Source: Lachnospiraceae bacterium (GTDB lineage: Bacteria > Bacillota > Clostridia > Lachnospirales > Lachnospiraceae). From it: DNA of 32,947 nucleotides. This document shows positions 1 to 8,497 of the stretch, one piece after another. The stretch is taken from assembly GCA_017514845.1 (NCBI GenBank), contig JAFWIM010000135.1, positions 1-32,947 on the forward strand, given 5' to 3'. A model generated the notes under the pieces. That model ran no database searches, had not been told where the DNA came from, and worked only from the letters and a program-made list of their open reading frames with translations. Made by a program: the position numbers and the translations under genes. Positions within the stretch are counted from its first letter, which is position 1, and each line of letters begins with the position of its first letter.

Positions 1-1076
1 ATGTAGGGTGTGACCGCATGCCCGCTTGTGTCGTAAATCAGATCACTTCTTCTTCCGTAAAGCTCCGTGAGGAACAGCTTCTTCCTTCCCTCCCGGATTT
101 CTGTATGGGCAACAGCCGTATCGCCGTTGTCATAACGCAGGATCGGGAACGCGTAGTTCGTAAGGTCGGTGATGACCACACGGCCGAGCTCCCCGTCCTC
201 CGCGGGCTCGTCGGAATCCATCTTGAGGATCTCATAGAAATAGCTCTCGGAGTTGATATAGTAACTGTTCGAGTCCGGAAGCTGAAGACCCATGATCCCG
301 TTTTCCTCGTTCGAATACCAGGCCTGGCAGGTGCAGTGGAACTGCTCCTTAAGTCTTGCTCTCACAGTATCCGGCATAGTCTCGGAAATGGGAATAATAG
401 CGCGGACTGAGTACTTCCGCGTATCATGCCCGGTCGCGTCGATCCAGCGGCTGATCTCGCCGAGGGCCGATGAGTAGCCGACCAGGACCTTCACTCTCTG
501 TCGTCTCAGCGTCTTCATGATTTTGGCGATCGATTCATCAGACAGTGAGGAGCTGTCTATCATCAGTGAATTTTCCATTTTGAGCCTCAACCGGCTCTTT
601 TTTACATTATTTACCCACACGCGGATAAAAGCCATCTTCTCTCCTATGGCATAGCCGCCAAGCATGCCGAGGAAAATGCTGTCCGCAGTGTTCAGCTTTA
701 TCTTGTCGGGATCCTGTATCATGGTGAACGGAGTTCCGGTGGAACCGCTGGTCGTCATCTCACGGCATCCTTTTCTGTCACTGTAGGCAGAGGAGATAAA
801 GGCGTCGTAATCGCCGCGCCAGGTATCCTTGTTCACGATCGGGAGATCCTTTAGTTCCACATTCTCCGGGAACTTCGAGTAATACGCGGTCGTCCTGACT
901 GCGTGTGCTATCAGGGCGCGGATCTTTTCATTTGTCTCATAAATCAGAGTGCCGTCGTTATAGGCCCTGATATCCTGCCTGATTTTTTCCTCAATTTTGC
1001 CGCCGCGAAGCCTGTCAAGGATCATAAAGCCCTGAAATCTTGCCCTCTCGGCGATATTCATATCAGATCTGCTCAT
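1..1076 (-). CDS. Phenylacetate-CoA ligase-like adenylate-forming enzyme (CapK/PaaK-type), C-terminus outside window
   Basis: This reading frame has no stop before the window edge, so only the first ~358 residues are visible. It begins with MSRSDMNIAERARF; the start ATG at 1076 follows a GAGGGTGAGTT ribosome site. The adenylate-forming P-loop TTSGSTGTP lies at residues 108-116, and an ELGRVVITDLTNYAFPILRY stretch near residues 310-330 matches the ATP/acyl-adenylate region of PaaK/CapK relatives. Such enzymes activate a carboxylic acid as acyl-AMP and pass it to CoA or another acceptor. The CapK-type branch often sits in surface polysaccharide clusters, and here it follows rfbH by 14 bp. An acyl-transfer step on the dideoxy sugar or polymer is therefore plausible, but the substrate cannot be read from sequence. 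Confidence 0.85.
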   Translation of the reverse strand, partial: MSRSDMNIAERARFQGFMILDRLRGGKIEEKIRQDIRAYNDGTLIYETNEKIRALIAHAVRTTAYYSKFPENVELKDLPIVNKDTWRGDYDAFISSAYSDRKGCREMTTSGSTGTPFTMIQDPDKIKLNTADSIFLGMLGGYAIGEKMAFIRVWVNNVKKSRLRLKMENSLMIDSSSLSDESIAKIMKTLRRQRVKVLVGYSSALGEISRWIDATGHDTRKYSVRAIIPISETMPDTVRARLKEQFHCTCQAWYSNEENGIMGLQLPDSNSYYINSESYFYEILKMDSDEPAEDGELGRVVITDLTNYAFPILRYDNGDTAVAHTEIREGRKKLFLTELYGRRSDLIYDTSGHAVTPY

Positions 1077-1090
1077 AACTCACCCTCGTT

Positions 1091-2431
1091 TCAAAGACCG
1101 ATGGCCTCTTTCATTTTCTTTGCCATAAATGACAGTTTTGCCTCGGTCATGCCGGGATAGAGGCCGACCCAGAAAGCATTGGCCATAATGCGGTCAGTGT
1201 TCTCGAGCGAACCGACGATGCGGCTCCTTGCCTGGACGATCGGGTCACTCGTGTAGGCCGGGTGCCTTGTAAGATTTCCCGCGAACAGCATGCGGGTCTG
1301 GACTCCGTTCTTTTCAAGGTACCGGACCACTTCATTCCGGCTGATGCCTTCCCTGCAGTGGATCATATAGCCGAACCAGCACGGGTCGGAGTTTTCGGTG
1401 GCCTTCGGAAGTATAAATGCTTCCTCCGTCCCGGATAGCTCACCGGTCAGAAAAGCGAAGTTTTCACGCCTTCTCTGCGCGAACGTCGGGAACTTCTCAA
1501 GCTGAGCGACGCCCACCGCAGCCTGCATGTCCGTGATCTTCAGGTTGTAGCCGAAATGGCTGTAGACATACTTGTGATCGTAGCCGAGAGGCAGCGTCCC
1601 GTACTGCTTGTCAAAGCGGTGGCCGCAGAGATTGTCATGGCCCGGAGGACAGATGCAGTCGCGTCCCCAGTCTCTCAGGGAGCGAACGATTCTGTGAAGC
1701 AGCAGATCATTGGTATAAACTGCTCCGCCCTCGCCCATCGTCATATGATGCGGCGGGTAGAAGCTGGAAGTTCCGATATCACCGAATGTACCGGTAAGCC
1801 GTGTCTCACCGTCAAGCGTGTAGAGCGACCCCAGAGCGTCGCAGTTATCTTCAATGAGCCAGAGACCGTGCTTGTCGCAGAACTCTTTTACCTCTCTTAA
1901 TGGGAACGGGTTGCCCAGTGTGTGCGCCATCATAACAGCCCTGGTCTTCTCGGAGTAAGCCTCCTCGAGCATGGAGCAGTCAATATTTCCCTCCGGAATT
2001 GTTACATCCACAAATACCGGGACAGCGCCGTACTGGACGATCGGAGATACAGTCGTCGGAAATCCGGCCGCAACTGTGATGACCTCATCTCCCGGAAGTA
2101 CCCGGCGGTCACCGAGCAGCGGGGATGTCAGCGCCATAAACGCAAGAAGGTTCGCGCTCGATCCGGAATTGACGACAGATACCGCGCGTACACCCAGATA
2201 CCTTGCGAAATCCGCCTCGAACTGCTCGGTGAACCTGCCTGCCGTCAGCCAGAAATCCAGAGCCGAATCGACCAGATTCGTCATCTCCTTATCGTCATAG
2301 ACACGGGAAGCGTAGGGGATGCGGTCCCCTTCTTTATACTCATCCTTTTTCTCATGAAAATTTGTATAATACTCCGAAACCAGTTCCAGTATCTTTCCTC
2401 TTGCCTCTTTCTCTGTCAGATTTTCGAGCAT
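1091..2431 (-). CDS. rfbH: CDP-4-keto-6-deoxy-D-glucose-3-dehydrase (E1, RfbH/AscC type)
   Basis: A 446-residue protein of the DegT/DnrJ/EryC1 fold. In ordinary sugar aminotransferases a lysine holds PLP inside the SF...K...GEGG motif. Here the motif reads SFYPPHHMTMGEGG, with His228 in the lysine position, which is the hallmark of the E1 dehydrases that use PMP and cannot transaminate. Four cysteines fit the known [2Fe-2S] ligand pattern of Yersinia E1: Cys197 (EDNC) and Cys259, Cys261 and Cys269 (CICPPGHDNLC). The enzyme removes the C3 hydroxyl of CDP-4-keto-6-deoxyglucose together with a reductase (E3), which is not in this window. It follows rfbG by 12 bp and precedes the ligase by 14 bp, so all are probably co-transcribed. 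Length is typical of the family. Confidence 0.95.
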   Translation of the reverse strand: MLENLTEKEARGKILELVSEYYTNFHEKKDEYKEGDRIPYASRVYDDKEMTNLVDSALDFWLTAGRFTEQFEADFARYLGVRAVSVVNSGSSANLLAFMALTSPLLGDRRVLPGDEVITVAAGFPTTVSPIVQYGAVPVFVDVTIPEGNIDCSMLEEAYSEKTRAVMMAHTLGNPFPLREVKEFCDKHGLWLIEDNCDALGSLYTLDGETRLTGTFGDIGTSSFYPPHHMTMGEGGAVYTNDLLLHRIVRSLRDWGRDCICPPGHDNLCGHRFDKQYGTLPLGYDHKYVYSHFGYNLKITDMQAAVGVAQLEKFPTFAQRRRENFAFLTGELSGTEEAFILPKATENSDPCWFGYMIHCREGISRNEVVRYLEKNGVQTRMLFAGNLTRHPAYTSDPIVQARSRIVGSLENTDRIMANAFWVGLYPGMTEAKLSFMAKKMKEAIGL

Positions 2432-2443
2432 GCTGTTCTCCTC

Positions 2444-3493
2444 TCATTCAAAGTACTCTTTTATCTCTGATTCAGTAATACTCAAAACATCACCGCCGGC
2501 GACGTAGATCTTCGACCACTCGACCGTCTTCTCCACTGCCTCCATGATATTCCATCGGGGTCTCCACCCGAGAGTTCTCTGTATCTTATCGCTGTTCAGT
2601 GCGAGAAGTCCCGCTTCGTGAGGGCCGCCGTCTCCGCGGGTGATCCAGCGTGCATCGCCGCCCCAGGCTTTGACAAAGCAGTCAGCGATCTCACCGGCGC
2701 TGGCCGTATCGCCGGTGTTGGGACCTACGTTGTAGGCACCGGCCAGTGATTTGTCCTCGTACTGTCTCTCCGCAAGGAGCAGATACGCTGACAGCGGTTC
2801 CAGGACATGCTGGAACGGGCGGACAGATCTGGGATTGCGAATGATGATCGGCTCGCCCTTCTCCACCGCTCTGACGCAGTCCGGCAGAATGCGGTCTCTC
2901 GCAAAATCTCCTCCGCCGATCACGTTTCCGGCCCGGGCAGTTGACACTGCCGGTCCGCCCGGTACGTTGAAAAACGAGTTTACATAACTGTGGGTGACCA
3001 GATCCGAGCATGACTTGCTGTTGGAATACGGGTCATATCCGTCCAGCGGCTCACCCTCCGTATACCCCTCTTCGCGCTCGACATTGAGATAGACCTTATC
3101 CGTCGTAACATTGACGACCGAGCGCACCGTGTCCGTCATCCGCACACTCTCAAGCATATTGACCGTCCCCATGACGTTCGTCTCGAACGTATAGCGCGGC
3201 TCCTCATAGGATGTCCGGACAATCGGCTGGGCTGCCAGATGGAGTACGATCTCCGGCTTCGCTGCCTTCATTGCCGCAAGCAGATGCTCGTAGTCTCTGA
3301 CATCTCCGATGATCGACTCCATTTCATTCGAAAGATTGAGAAGCGAAAAAAGCGCCGGGTCCGTTGGAGGGTCCAGCGCAAACCCGGTCACATTGGCGCC
3401 GGCTGTCAGAAGGATCTTTGACAGCCAGGCTCCCTTAAATCCGGTGTGACCGGTGACAAATACACGTTTTCCACTGTAGAAATCCAGATTCAT
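2444..3493 (-). CDS. rfbG: CDP-glucose 4,6-dehydratase
   Basis: An extended short-chain dehydrogenase/reductase of 349 residues from the chosen start. The NAD-binding motif GHTGFKGAW is at residues 15-23. TTDK at 130-133 and the YxxxK catalytic pair Y156-S-N-S-K160 follow in the order usual for nucleotide-sugar 4,6-dehydratases. It converts CDP-D-glucose to CDP-4-keto-6-deoxy-D-glucose. The frame is open upstream to 3586, but those 31 codons lie in a tandem-duplicated spacer and do not resemble the family. The ATG at 3493 gives the expected MNLDFYSGKRVFVTG start and has GGAG 11 bp upstream. The gene lies between rfbF (160 bp upstream) and rfbH, in pathway order. Confidence 0.95.
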   Translation of the reverse strand: MNLDFYSGKRVFVTGHTGFKGAWLSKILLTAGANVTGFALDPPTDPALFSLLNLSNEMESIIGDVRDYEHLLAAMKAAKPEIVLHLAAQPIVRTSYEEPRYTFETNVMGTVNMLESVRMTDTVRSVVNVTTDKVYLNVEREEGYTEGEPLDGYDPYSNSKSCSDLVTHSYVNSFFNVPGGPAVSTARAGNVIGGGDFARDRILPDCVRAVEKGEPIIIRNPRSVRPFQHVLEPLSAYLLLAERQYEDKSLAGAYNVGPNTGDTASAGEIADCFVKAWGGDARWITRGDGGPHEAGLLALNSDKIQRTLGWRPRWNIMEAVEKTVEWSKIYVAGGDVLSITESEIKEYFE

Positions 3494-3569
3494 TATAGTC
3501 AATTCTCCATTAGTTAGTAGTACCCTGCGGATGGCTTTTTCCGCGCCGCAGGCACCGTGCATGACCTGT

Positions 3570-3651
3570 TTTATCAGAGTCTGCAACGCTGTAAAGTCGG
3601 CATTGTTCTCTTTATCAGAGTCTGCAGCGCTGTAAAGTCGGCATTGTTCTC
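3570..3651. repeat. 41-bp tandem duplication in the rfbF-rfbG spacer
   Basis: Two adjacent 41-bp copies (3570-3610 and 3611-3651) differ at one base (caacgct versus cagcgct). The start of a third copy (tttaccagag) coincides with the last codons and stop of rfbF. The duplicated unit is thus made from the sequence directly after, and including, the rfbF stop region. This looks like replication slippage that lengthened the spacer before rfbG without touching either coding region. Confidence 0.9.
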
Positions 3652-3652
3652 T

Positions 3653-4429
3653 TTACCAGAGTTTCCACGGCGCTTTTCCCGAGGACCAGAGCTCTTCCAG
3701 CTTCTCCTTCTCCCTCATGGTATCCATACACTGCCAGAAACCGTGATGCCTGTATGCGGAGAGTTCACCTCTCCTTGCCGCTTCCTCGAGCGGATACTTC
3801 TCAAGAACTGTAGAATCCCCCTCGATCAGGTCGATCAGTTCAGGCTCCACCACCATAAAGCCGGCGTTGACCCATCCCGTATCGGCAGTATTCTTTTCGC
3901 GGAAGCTGGTCACATACCCGTTGTCATGTATATCCAGATTGCCGAATCTGCTGGCAGGCTGCGCGCAGGTGATCGTGACCAGGCCCTTGTGCTCCTCGTG
4001 GAATGCGAGCAGCGCCGGTATATCGATATCCGCAACACCGTCGCCGTAGGTGAGCATGAACGGACCGTTCCCCAGATACTCCGCCACGCGCTTCACGCGC
4101 CCGCCGGTCATTGTCCGAAGTCCGGTGTCCACAAGTGTCACTTTCCACGGCTCGAGGGAATTGTTATGGACGATCATCTGGTTGTCGCCGCGGCTGAAAT
4201 CAAATGTGACATCGCTGTTGATCAGATAATAATCAGCGAACCACTCTTTGATGACATGCTGCTTGTAACCGCAGCAGATGACGAACTCATTATACCCATA
4301 GCTGGAATACATTTTCATGATATGCCATAAAATCGGCTTCTCACCGATCTCGATCATGGGCTTTGGTTTCAAATGGCTCTCTTCGCTGATCCGGGTACCG
4401 AATCCGCCCGCAAGAATAACAACTTTCAT
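3653..4429 (-). CDS. rfbF: Glucose-1-phosphate cytidylyltransferase
   Basis: A 258-residue nucleotidyltransferase that makes CDP-glucose from CTP and glucose-1-phosphate, the first step of CDP-3,6-dideoxyhexose synthesis. The N-terminal signature LAGGFGTRISEESHLKPKPM binds the nucleotide, and the following IEIGEKPILWHIMKMYSSYG stretch is characteristic of RfbF. Length matches the family (about 257). The AGAGG ribosome site overlaps the stop codon of the upstream D,D-carboxypeptidase gene and the gap is 10 bp, so the two are probably translated from one message. The downstream genes rfbG and rfbH complete the route to CDP-4-keto-3,6-dideoxyglucose. Confidence 0.97.
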   Translation of the reverse strand: MKVVILAGGFGTRISEESHLKPKPMIEIGEKPILWHIMKMYSSYGYNEFVICCGYKQHVIKEWFADYYLINSDVTFDFSRGDNQMIVHNNSLEPWKVTLVDTGLRTMTGGRVKRVAEYLGNGPFMLTYGDGVADIDIPALLAFHEEHKGLVTITCAQPASRFGNLDIHDNGYVTSFREKNTADTGWVNAGFMVVEPELIDLIEGDSTVLEKYPLEEAARRGELSAYRHHGFWQCMDTMREKEKLEELWSSGKAPWKLW

Positions 4430-4439
4430 ATATATACCT

Positions 4440-5825
4440 CTAATCGAAATGCTTGCTCTTCACAAAATACCGGATAAGCAGAATGAGGAACAGGATGACC
4501 AGAACTGTCATACCGGCAATAATGGCTTTGAAGATCTTCTTTATCTTCTCGACCTTCTCACCGGCACTTTTCTGAGCGTCCGTCATCTTCTGACCGTCCT
4601 TTTCTTCGGAGGATTCACTCACAGTGGTCTCCTCGCTCTCCCCATCTCCGGTCACAGTCGCTTTCTGGGATTCCGCCTCCCTGTTTTTAGCCAGCTCGGC
4701 CTCCCTGGCCTCTTCCTCGAGCTTCTTTTCATAGGCATCCATGTTCTCTTTGGTCAGAGAAATCGAACCGAGAGAGTATCCGTTCAGCAGATAGGTTTTC
4801 CGCAGCATGGCGGTTCCGTCCACATCATATTCCTCTACGCTTTCCGTGAGGTCCGAAAGCCCGGTCCCCTTCGGTACGACAATCCGGTTTTTTCCGCCCT
4901 CACAGTATTCCGCGGGCATCACTTCACACATCTCAAAGTTGTCATATCCGTAGTTCAGGAGATTGACATGATCGAATGCCGCCTTCGGCGCATCGGCGGC
5001 ATGCAGGGTCACGCAGATGAGCGTAAATCCGTCTCTGCTCGCAGCGTTCACCAGAGTGTTCTGCGCGGCATCGGTATAGCCGGTCTTACCGCCTATGAGG
5101 CCGCTGTACTGAAAGTCTTTGCTGAGCAAAAGAGGATCATGGTTCGTGACAGATCTCTCTCCGCTCATATTGGTAGCCGGGATCGTATAGGATGCCGTCC
5201 CCACGATCCTTCTGAAATCCTCCCTCTCGACTGCTGCCCGCATAATGAGCGCCATATCGTGGGCGGTCGTGACATGATTCGGGTCCGGCATGCCGCAGGC
5301 ATTTGTAAAATGAGTGCCGGTGCAGCCAAGCTTGGCAGCCCTGGCATTCATCATGTCAGCGAAATTCTCGATGGTTCCGCCGATATATTCTCCCATCTGA
5401 GTCGCCATATCGTTGGCCGACGCGAGCATGGTCCCGTAGACCAGCTGCTCAAGTGTAAACACTTCACCGACCCTTGTTCCCTGATTGGCACTGCCGCCGA
5501 CAGCATAGTTGACGCCGGTCTGCGTCATGGTCACCGGATCGGACATATTGCCGTTCTCCAGGACCACAAATGTTGTCAGGACTTTTGTGATCGATGCGGG
5601 ATACATCTGCTGATCCATCGATTTGTTAAAGAGGACCGTTCCCGTCGATGCCTCAATGAGGACACCGGTCGTTGAGTTGATATCCTCCGCCTGCGGCCAT
5701 CCGGCGGTGGCGTTCGTCGTGACGACCGCGGGGTCCGCGGCAGCGAGGACCGCCGCCGGACACAGCGCAAGGCATGCGCTGCACGCGGCAAGGACCGCCG
5801 CCAGTCTGTATAAAAAACGTCTCAT
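4440..5825 (-). CDS. D-alanyl-D-alanine carboxypeptidase (peptidase S11, DacF/PBP5-like)
   Basis: A 461-residue penicillin-binding carboxypeptidase that trims the terminal D-Ala from peptidoglycan stem peptides. The first ~29 residues form a signal peptide with an alanine-rich end. The three active-site motifs are complete: S78-ITK81, S136-AN138 and K247-TG249. After the PBP5-type C-terminal domain comes a charged Glu/Lys/Ser linker (about residues 370-430) and a transmembrane helix near 434-455 with a short basic tail. The catalytic part is therefore tethered outside the cell by a real C-terminal helix rather than only an amphipathic one. The ATG overlaps the HPr stop by four bases (ATGA) and rfbF follows after 10 bp. 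dacF-like is the closest name; the exact paralogue is not certain. Confidence 0.95.
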   Translation of the reverse strand: MRRFLYRLAAVLAACSACLALCPAAVLAAADPAVVTTNATAGWPQAEDINSTTGVLIEASTGTVLFNKSMDQQMYPASITKVLTTFVVLENGNMSDPVTMTQTGVNYAVGGSANQGTRVGEVFTLEQLVYGTMLASANDMATQMGEYIGGTIENFADMMNARAAKLGCTGTHFTNACGMPDPNHVTTAHDMALIMRAAVEREDFRRIVGTASYTIPATNMSGERSVTNHDPLLLSKDFQYSGLIGGKTGYTDAAQNTLVNAASRDGFTLICVTLHAADAPKAAFDHVNLLNYGYDNFEMCEVMPAEYCEGGKNRIVVPKGTGLSDLTESVEEYDVDGTAMLRKTYLLNGYSLGSISLTKENMDAYEKKLEEEAREAELAKNREAESQKATVTGDGESEETTVSESSEEKDGQKMTDAQKSAGEKVEKIKKIFKAIIAGMTVLVILFLILLIRYFVKSKHFD

Positions 5826-6124
5826 TGGGTCCCTCCCGCATCCGTCTCATCAGCCGCCATATCATCGCCGAGACCTTCCTGCACGGCACCTGTGAGGGCG
5901 GCAAGCGCTTCCTCCTCGTCAGGACCGACACAGATGATCTCGATCTCATCTCCGCATTTTACGCAGGCTGCCAGTACGGACAGGACGCTCTTGGCATTGG
6001 CTGTCGCATTTCCGAACGTAAATGTGACTGTGCTCCGGAACTTCAATGCCTCCCTGCAGAAGGTTGCCGCAGGTTTCAGGTGCAGACCGGTGGGGTTCAT
6101 CACTACTACCTTTTTGCTGACCAT
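5822..6124 (-). CDS. ptsH: HPr-family phosphocarrier protein
   Basis: A 100-residue HPr. From the chosen ATG, the phosphoacceptor is His15 in NPTGLH15LKPAA, and Ser46 in AKS46VLSV is the residue phosphorylated by HPr kinase in Firmicutes. HPr passes phosphate from enzyme I to sugar PTS permeases, and with Ser46 phosphorylated it acts in catabolite control. The start at 6124 gives the standard numbering and has AAAGGGAG 6 bp upstream; an upstream in-frame TTG would add six unlikely residues. The protein ends in an acidic tail (MAADETDAGG) about 10 residues longer than usual. Finding it between cdaR and a cell-wall carboxypeptidase, with no ptsI nearby, is unusual. A Crh-like role is less likely because His15 is kept. 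Confidence 0.93.
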   Translation of the reverse strand: MVSKKVVVMNPTGLHLKPAATFCREALKFRSTVTFTFGNATANAKSVLSVLAACVKCGDEIEIICVGPDEEEALAALTGAVQEGLGDDMAADETDAGGTQ

Positions 6125-6235
6125 TGTATACTCCCTTTCCAAAATTCACATCAGCCGTTATCCGGCCGATCGAAACAACTTTTAGTCTCTTGCTTTCGCA
6201 GGGCACCGTCCGGCGAGAGGTTCGCGTCGCGCGCC

Positions 6236-7534
6236 TTAATCGCTCAGCCGGCTGATTATGACACCCACGCTGACATCCTCGACGAGACTGCAGCCGTCCG
6301 GCAGCTTCACAGTGACCGGGACTTTCTGTCTTCCGATCATGAGCCCGGAGAGATCCACACTCGCCTCAAGGTCGGAGGCTGACAGTCCGGAAAGGACTTC
6401 GGGCGATCCCTGTATCTTGATCTCAAGACTGCTGGACTCAAAGACGCAATTGTAGCCGTCTGCCAGTCCGTAGAGGTTAATACCTCTGGTCTCAACAGTT
6501 ACAGACCGGCTGTTGGCAGGCAGGATCTGCACACTCACGACCGCTGTGGTGCTGATCTGTGACGCCAGAGAAAGCCCCTCCGGCATGATCTGCCTGATAT
6601 CGATCTTGACACTCACATCAGAGACCTTGTCTGTCACATCGACCAGCCCCGAATCGGCAGTGATCGTGATCACGTTGCCGTTCCGCTCCAGCTCGTCAAG
6701 GACAGCGCGGCTTCCGACAACAGACAGGGTGGACGGGGTCACGGCGATATTGCCGACGGTATAGCCCGAAGCGGGCTCACCGCTTGTCTCCACTCTCAGA
6801 CTGACTCCCGATCTCACAGCATAGACCGTGACATGGACAGTCATCTCCTCCTCTGTGACGTTCATTGACAGATAGGACATCTGGGTGTCGGTTATCTGCT
6901 CACCGTTCTTGTCGGTTATTCTGATGATCGGCTGCATATCCCTGTCCGTTCGAATTCCGGTGACATCAACAATCGCGTTGACCCGCTCGATCTTATCGAT
7001 CAGCGTGCCCGGACCGCGGATAGTTACCGTCTCCGGATCGACAGTCATCTCACCGACCTCAAATCCGTTGGCCGGAGTTGTTCCCGACTCGGTCGCGTTG
7101 ATGACGAACTCCTTGCTGACCATCTCCTCTATGTCTATATTGATATTTCTGGGGGAGGCCGTCAGATTTTCAGACGATATCCTCGGACAATCGACCGTGA
7201 GCGGCACCATGACGGGATCTGTCTCCAGACTGATGATCTGTGTGAGATCCGCCGTGACATTGAATCTCGACGCAGTCAGCGACTCGACAAGAGATCTGTT
7301 CCCTCTGACAGTCACGGCGATCGTGTCGTAGCCGTCGGAGATTTTATAGGACAGTCCCATACTCTCGATATAGGATGTGTTGACAACATTCACCGGCACA
7401 TCATATATGATTCTCGTGACGACCGGATCATTGATATTCATGATGATCAGCCAGATTATGATCGCGCCGGCAAGGGAAGCCATTTTAAGTGTCATATTCT
7501 GAAAAAGCTTAGCATTCTCCATCCACTCTTTCAT
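6236..7534 (-). CDS. cdaR: YbbR-domain protein, regulator of diadenylate cyclase (CdaR)
   Basis: A 432-residue protein with one N-terminal membrane helix (about residues 15-34, ASLAGAIIIWLIIMN) followed by an extracellular part built from about four YbbR repeats. The repeats are recognisable by recurring P..V.V.G....L..I segments near residues 60, 165, 265 and 360. CdaR binds CdaA and modulates cyclic di-AMP production. The start ATG overlaps the cdaA stop by four bases, the usual coupled arrangement. In many Firmicutes glmM follows; here HPr comes next after 111 bp in which I see no gene and only weak promoter-like sequence. Repeat boundaries are approximate. Confidence 0.93.
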   Translation of the reverse strand: MKEWMENAKLFQNMTLKMASLAGAIIIWLIIMNINDPVVTRIIYDVPVNVVNTSYIESMGLSYKISDGYDTIAVTVRGNRSLVESLTASRFNVTADLTQIISLETDPVMVPLTVDCPRISSENLTASPRNINIDIEEMVSKEFVINATESGTTPANGFEVGEMTVDPETVTIRGPGTLIDKIERVNAIVDVTGIRTDRDMQPIIRITDKNGEQITDTQMSYLSMNVTEEEMTVHVTVYAVRSGVSLRVETSGEPASGYTVGNIAVTPSTLSVVGSRAVLDELERNGNVITITADSGLVDVTDKVSDVSVKIDIRQIMPEGLSLASQISTTAVVSVQILPANSRSVTVETRGINLYGLADGYNCVFESSSLEIKIQGSPEVLSGLSASDLEASVDLSGLMIGRQKVPVTVKLPDGCSLVEDVSVGVIISRLSD

Positions 7535-8403
7535 TCCTGCCTCCTGCTCTTCCAGATGCGGAACTTCTTCTCATCACTCTCATTCATTCTGTCCTTCTGG
7601 ACCATATGAAGCATCTCGCGGAGATTGCTGGTCATGACGCCGGTGTACAGTTTACCCATATAGGCGTACGAGATGCGGCCGGTCTCCTCGGATACAATGA
7701 TCGTAAAACTGTCGCTGACTTCGCTGATACCGACACCTGCCCTGTGCCTGGTCCCGAATTTCTTGCTGATAGTAACATTCTCGGAAAGCGGCAGATAGCA
7801 TGTTGCCGCGACGATGCGTTCTCCGCGCATAATAACAGCGCCGTCGTGAAGCGGCGTGTTGTGTTCGAATATATTCGTGATCAGCTGGCTTGATACCATA
7901 GAATCGAGCATGATGCCCGTGTTGATATACTCTGTCAGAAGAATATTCTGCTCAATGACGATCAGCGCGCCGGTCCTGGCTTCAGCCATCTCATTGACGG
8001 CTCTGATAACTTCGTTGATAAAAAAATCCGAGTATCGGTCCTCAGTGTTCTGCTGCGTGTCAAACGGGAAAAGAGACATTAAATAATTCCGTTTGCCGAG
8101 CGATTCAAGCGCTTTGCGGAGTTCCGGCTGGAAAATGATGACCAGCGCCATGAGGGCTACGGACGCAAGCCTGGACGTGATGAAAAGAATCGCGGACAGC
8201 TGAAGCATCCACGCGATCACGATAAAGAGGATGACCAATACCATTCCCTTGAGAAGAGTATACGCGCGCGTCCTCTGTACCCAGTCCATAAAAAAGTACA
8301 GCAGGACCGCAATTATCAATATTTCCACCAGGTCATTTAACTGAACATGCGGAAGATACAGTCCGGACATGAATCCGGTAATCTGTTCTATAAAAGCGGA
8401 CAA
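7531..8403 (-). CDS. cdaA: Diadenylate cyclase CdaA
   Basis: A 290-residue membrane enzyme that joins two ATP into cyclic di-AMP. Three hydrophobic helices fill residues ~25-92, and the DAC (DisA_N) domain spans about 115-260. The catalytic motifs D187-GA and R219-HR are intact, within LHDGAVIMRG and GTRHRAGVG. The start codon is TTG at 8403, preceded by a near-perfect GAGGAGG at 7 bp spacing; no ATG gives a full first helix. The C-terminus has a basic charged tail (KKFRIWKSRRQE). It overlaps cdaR by four bases and follows an unknown 342-residue membrane protein after 94 bp. Cyclic di-AMP normally controls potassium uptake and osmotic balance, which may connect it to the channel gene at 19616-20830. 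Confidence 0.96.
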   Translation of the reverse strand: MSAFIEQITGFMSGLYLPHVQLNDLVEILIIAVLLYFFMDWVQRTRAYTLLKGMVLVILFIVIAWMLQLSAILFITSRLASVALMALVIIFQPELRKALESLGKRNYLMSLFPFDTQQNTEDRYSDFFINEVIRAVNEMAEARTGALIVIEQNILLTEYINTGIMLDSMVSSQLITNIFEHNTPLHDGAVIMRGERIVAATCYLPLSENVTISKKFGTRHRAGVGISEVSDSFTIIVSEETGRISYAYMGKLYTGVMTSNLREMLHMVQKDRMNESDEKKFRIWKSRRQE

Positions 8404-8497
8404 GGCAATTCCTCCTCTTCATAATTCTCAATGCATGCTCTGACTCAGGGTGCCTGAAACGCAAGGATGACACCTTCCGATCCCGGCAGGGTAATGT

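Noticed and set aside
3557..4330. 257-codon plus-strand frame opposite rfbF
   Set aside because: Antisense shadow; its start lies in the tandem-duplicated spacer and rfbF is unambiguous.
4317..5675. 452-codon plus-strand frame opposite the D,D-carboxypeptidase
   Set aside because: It is the antisense of a clearly identified gene with intact motifs; the composition is that of a shadow frame and there is no ribosome site.
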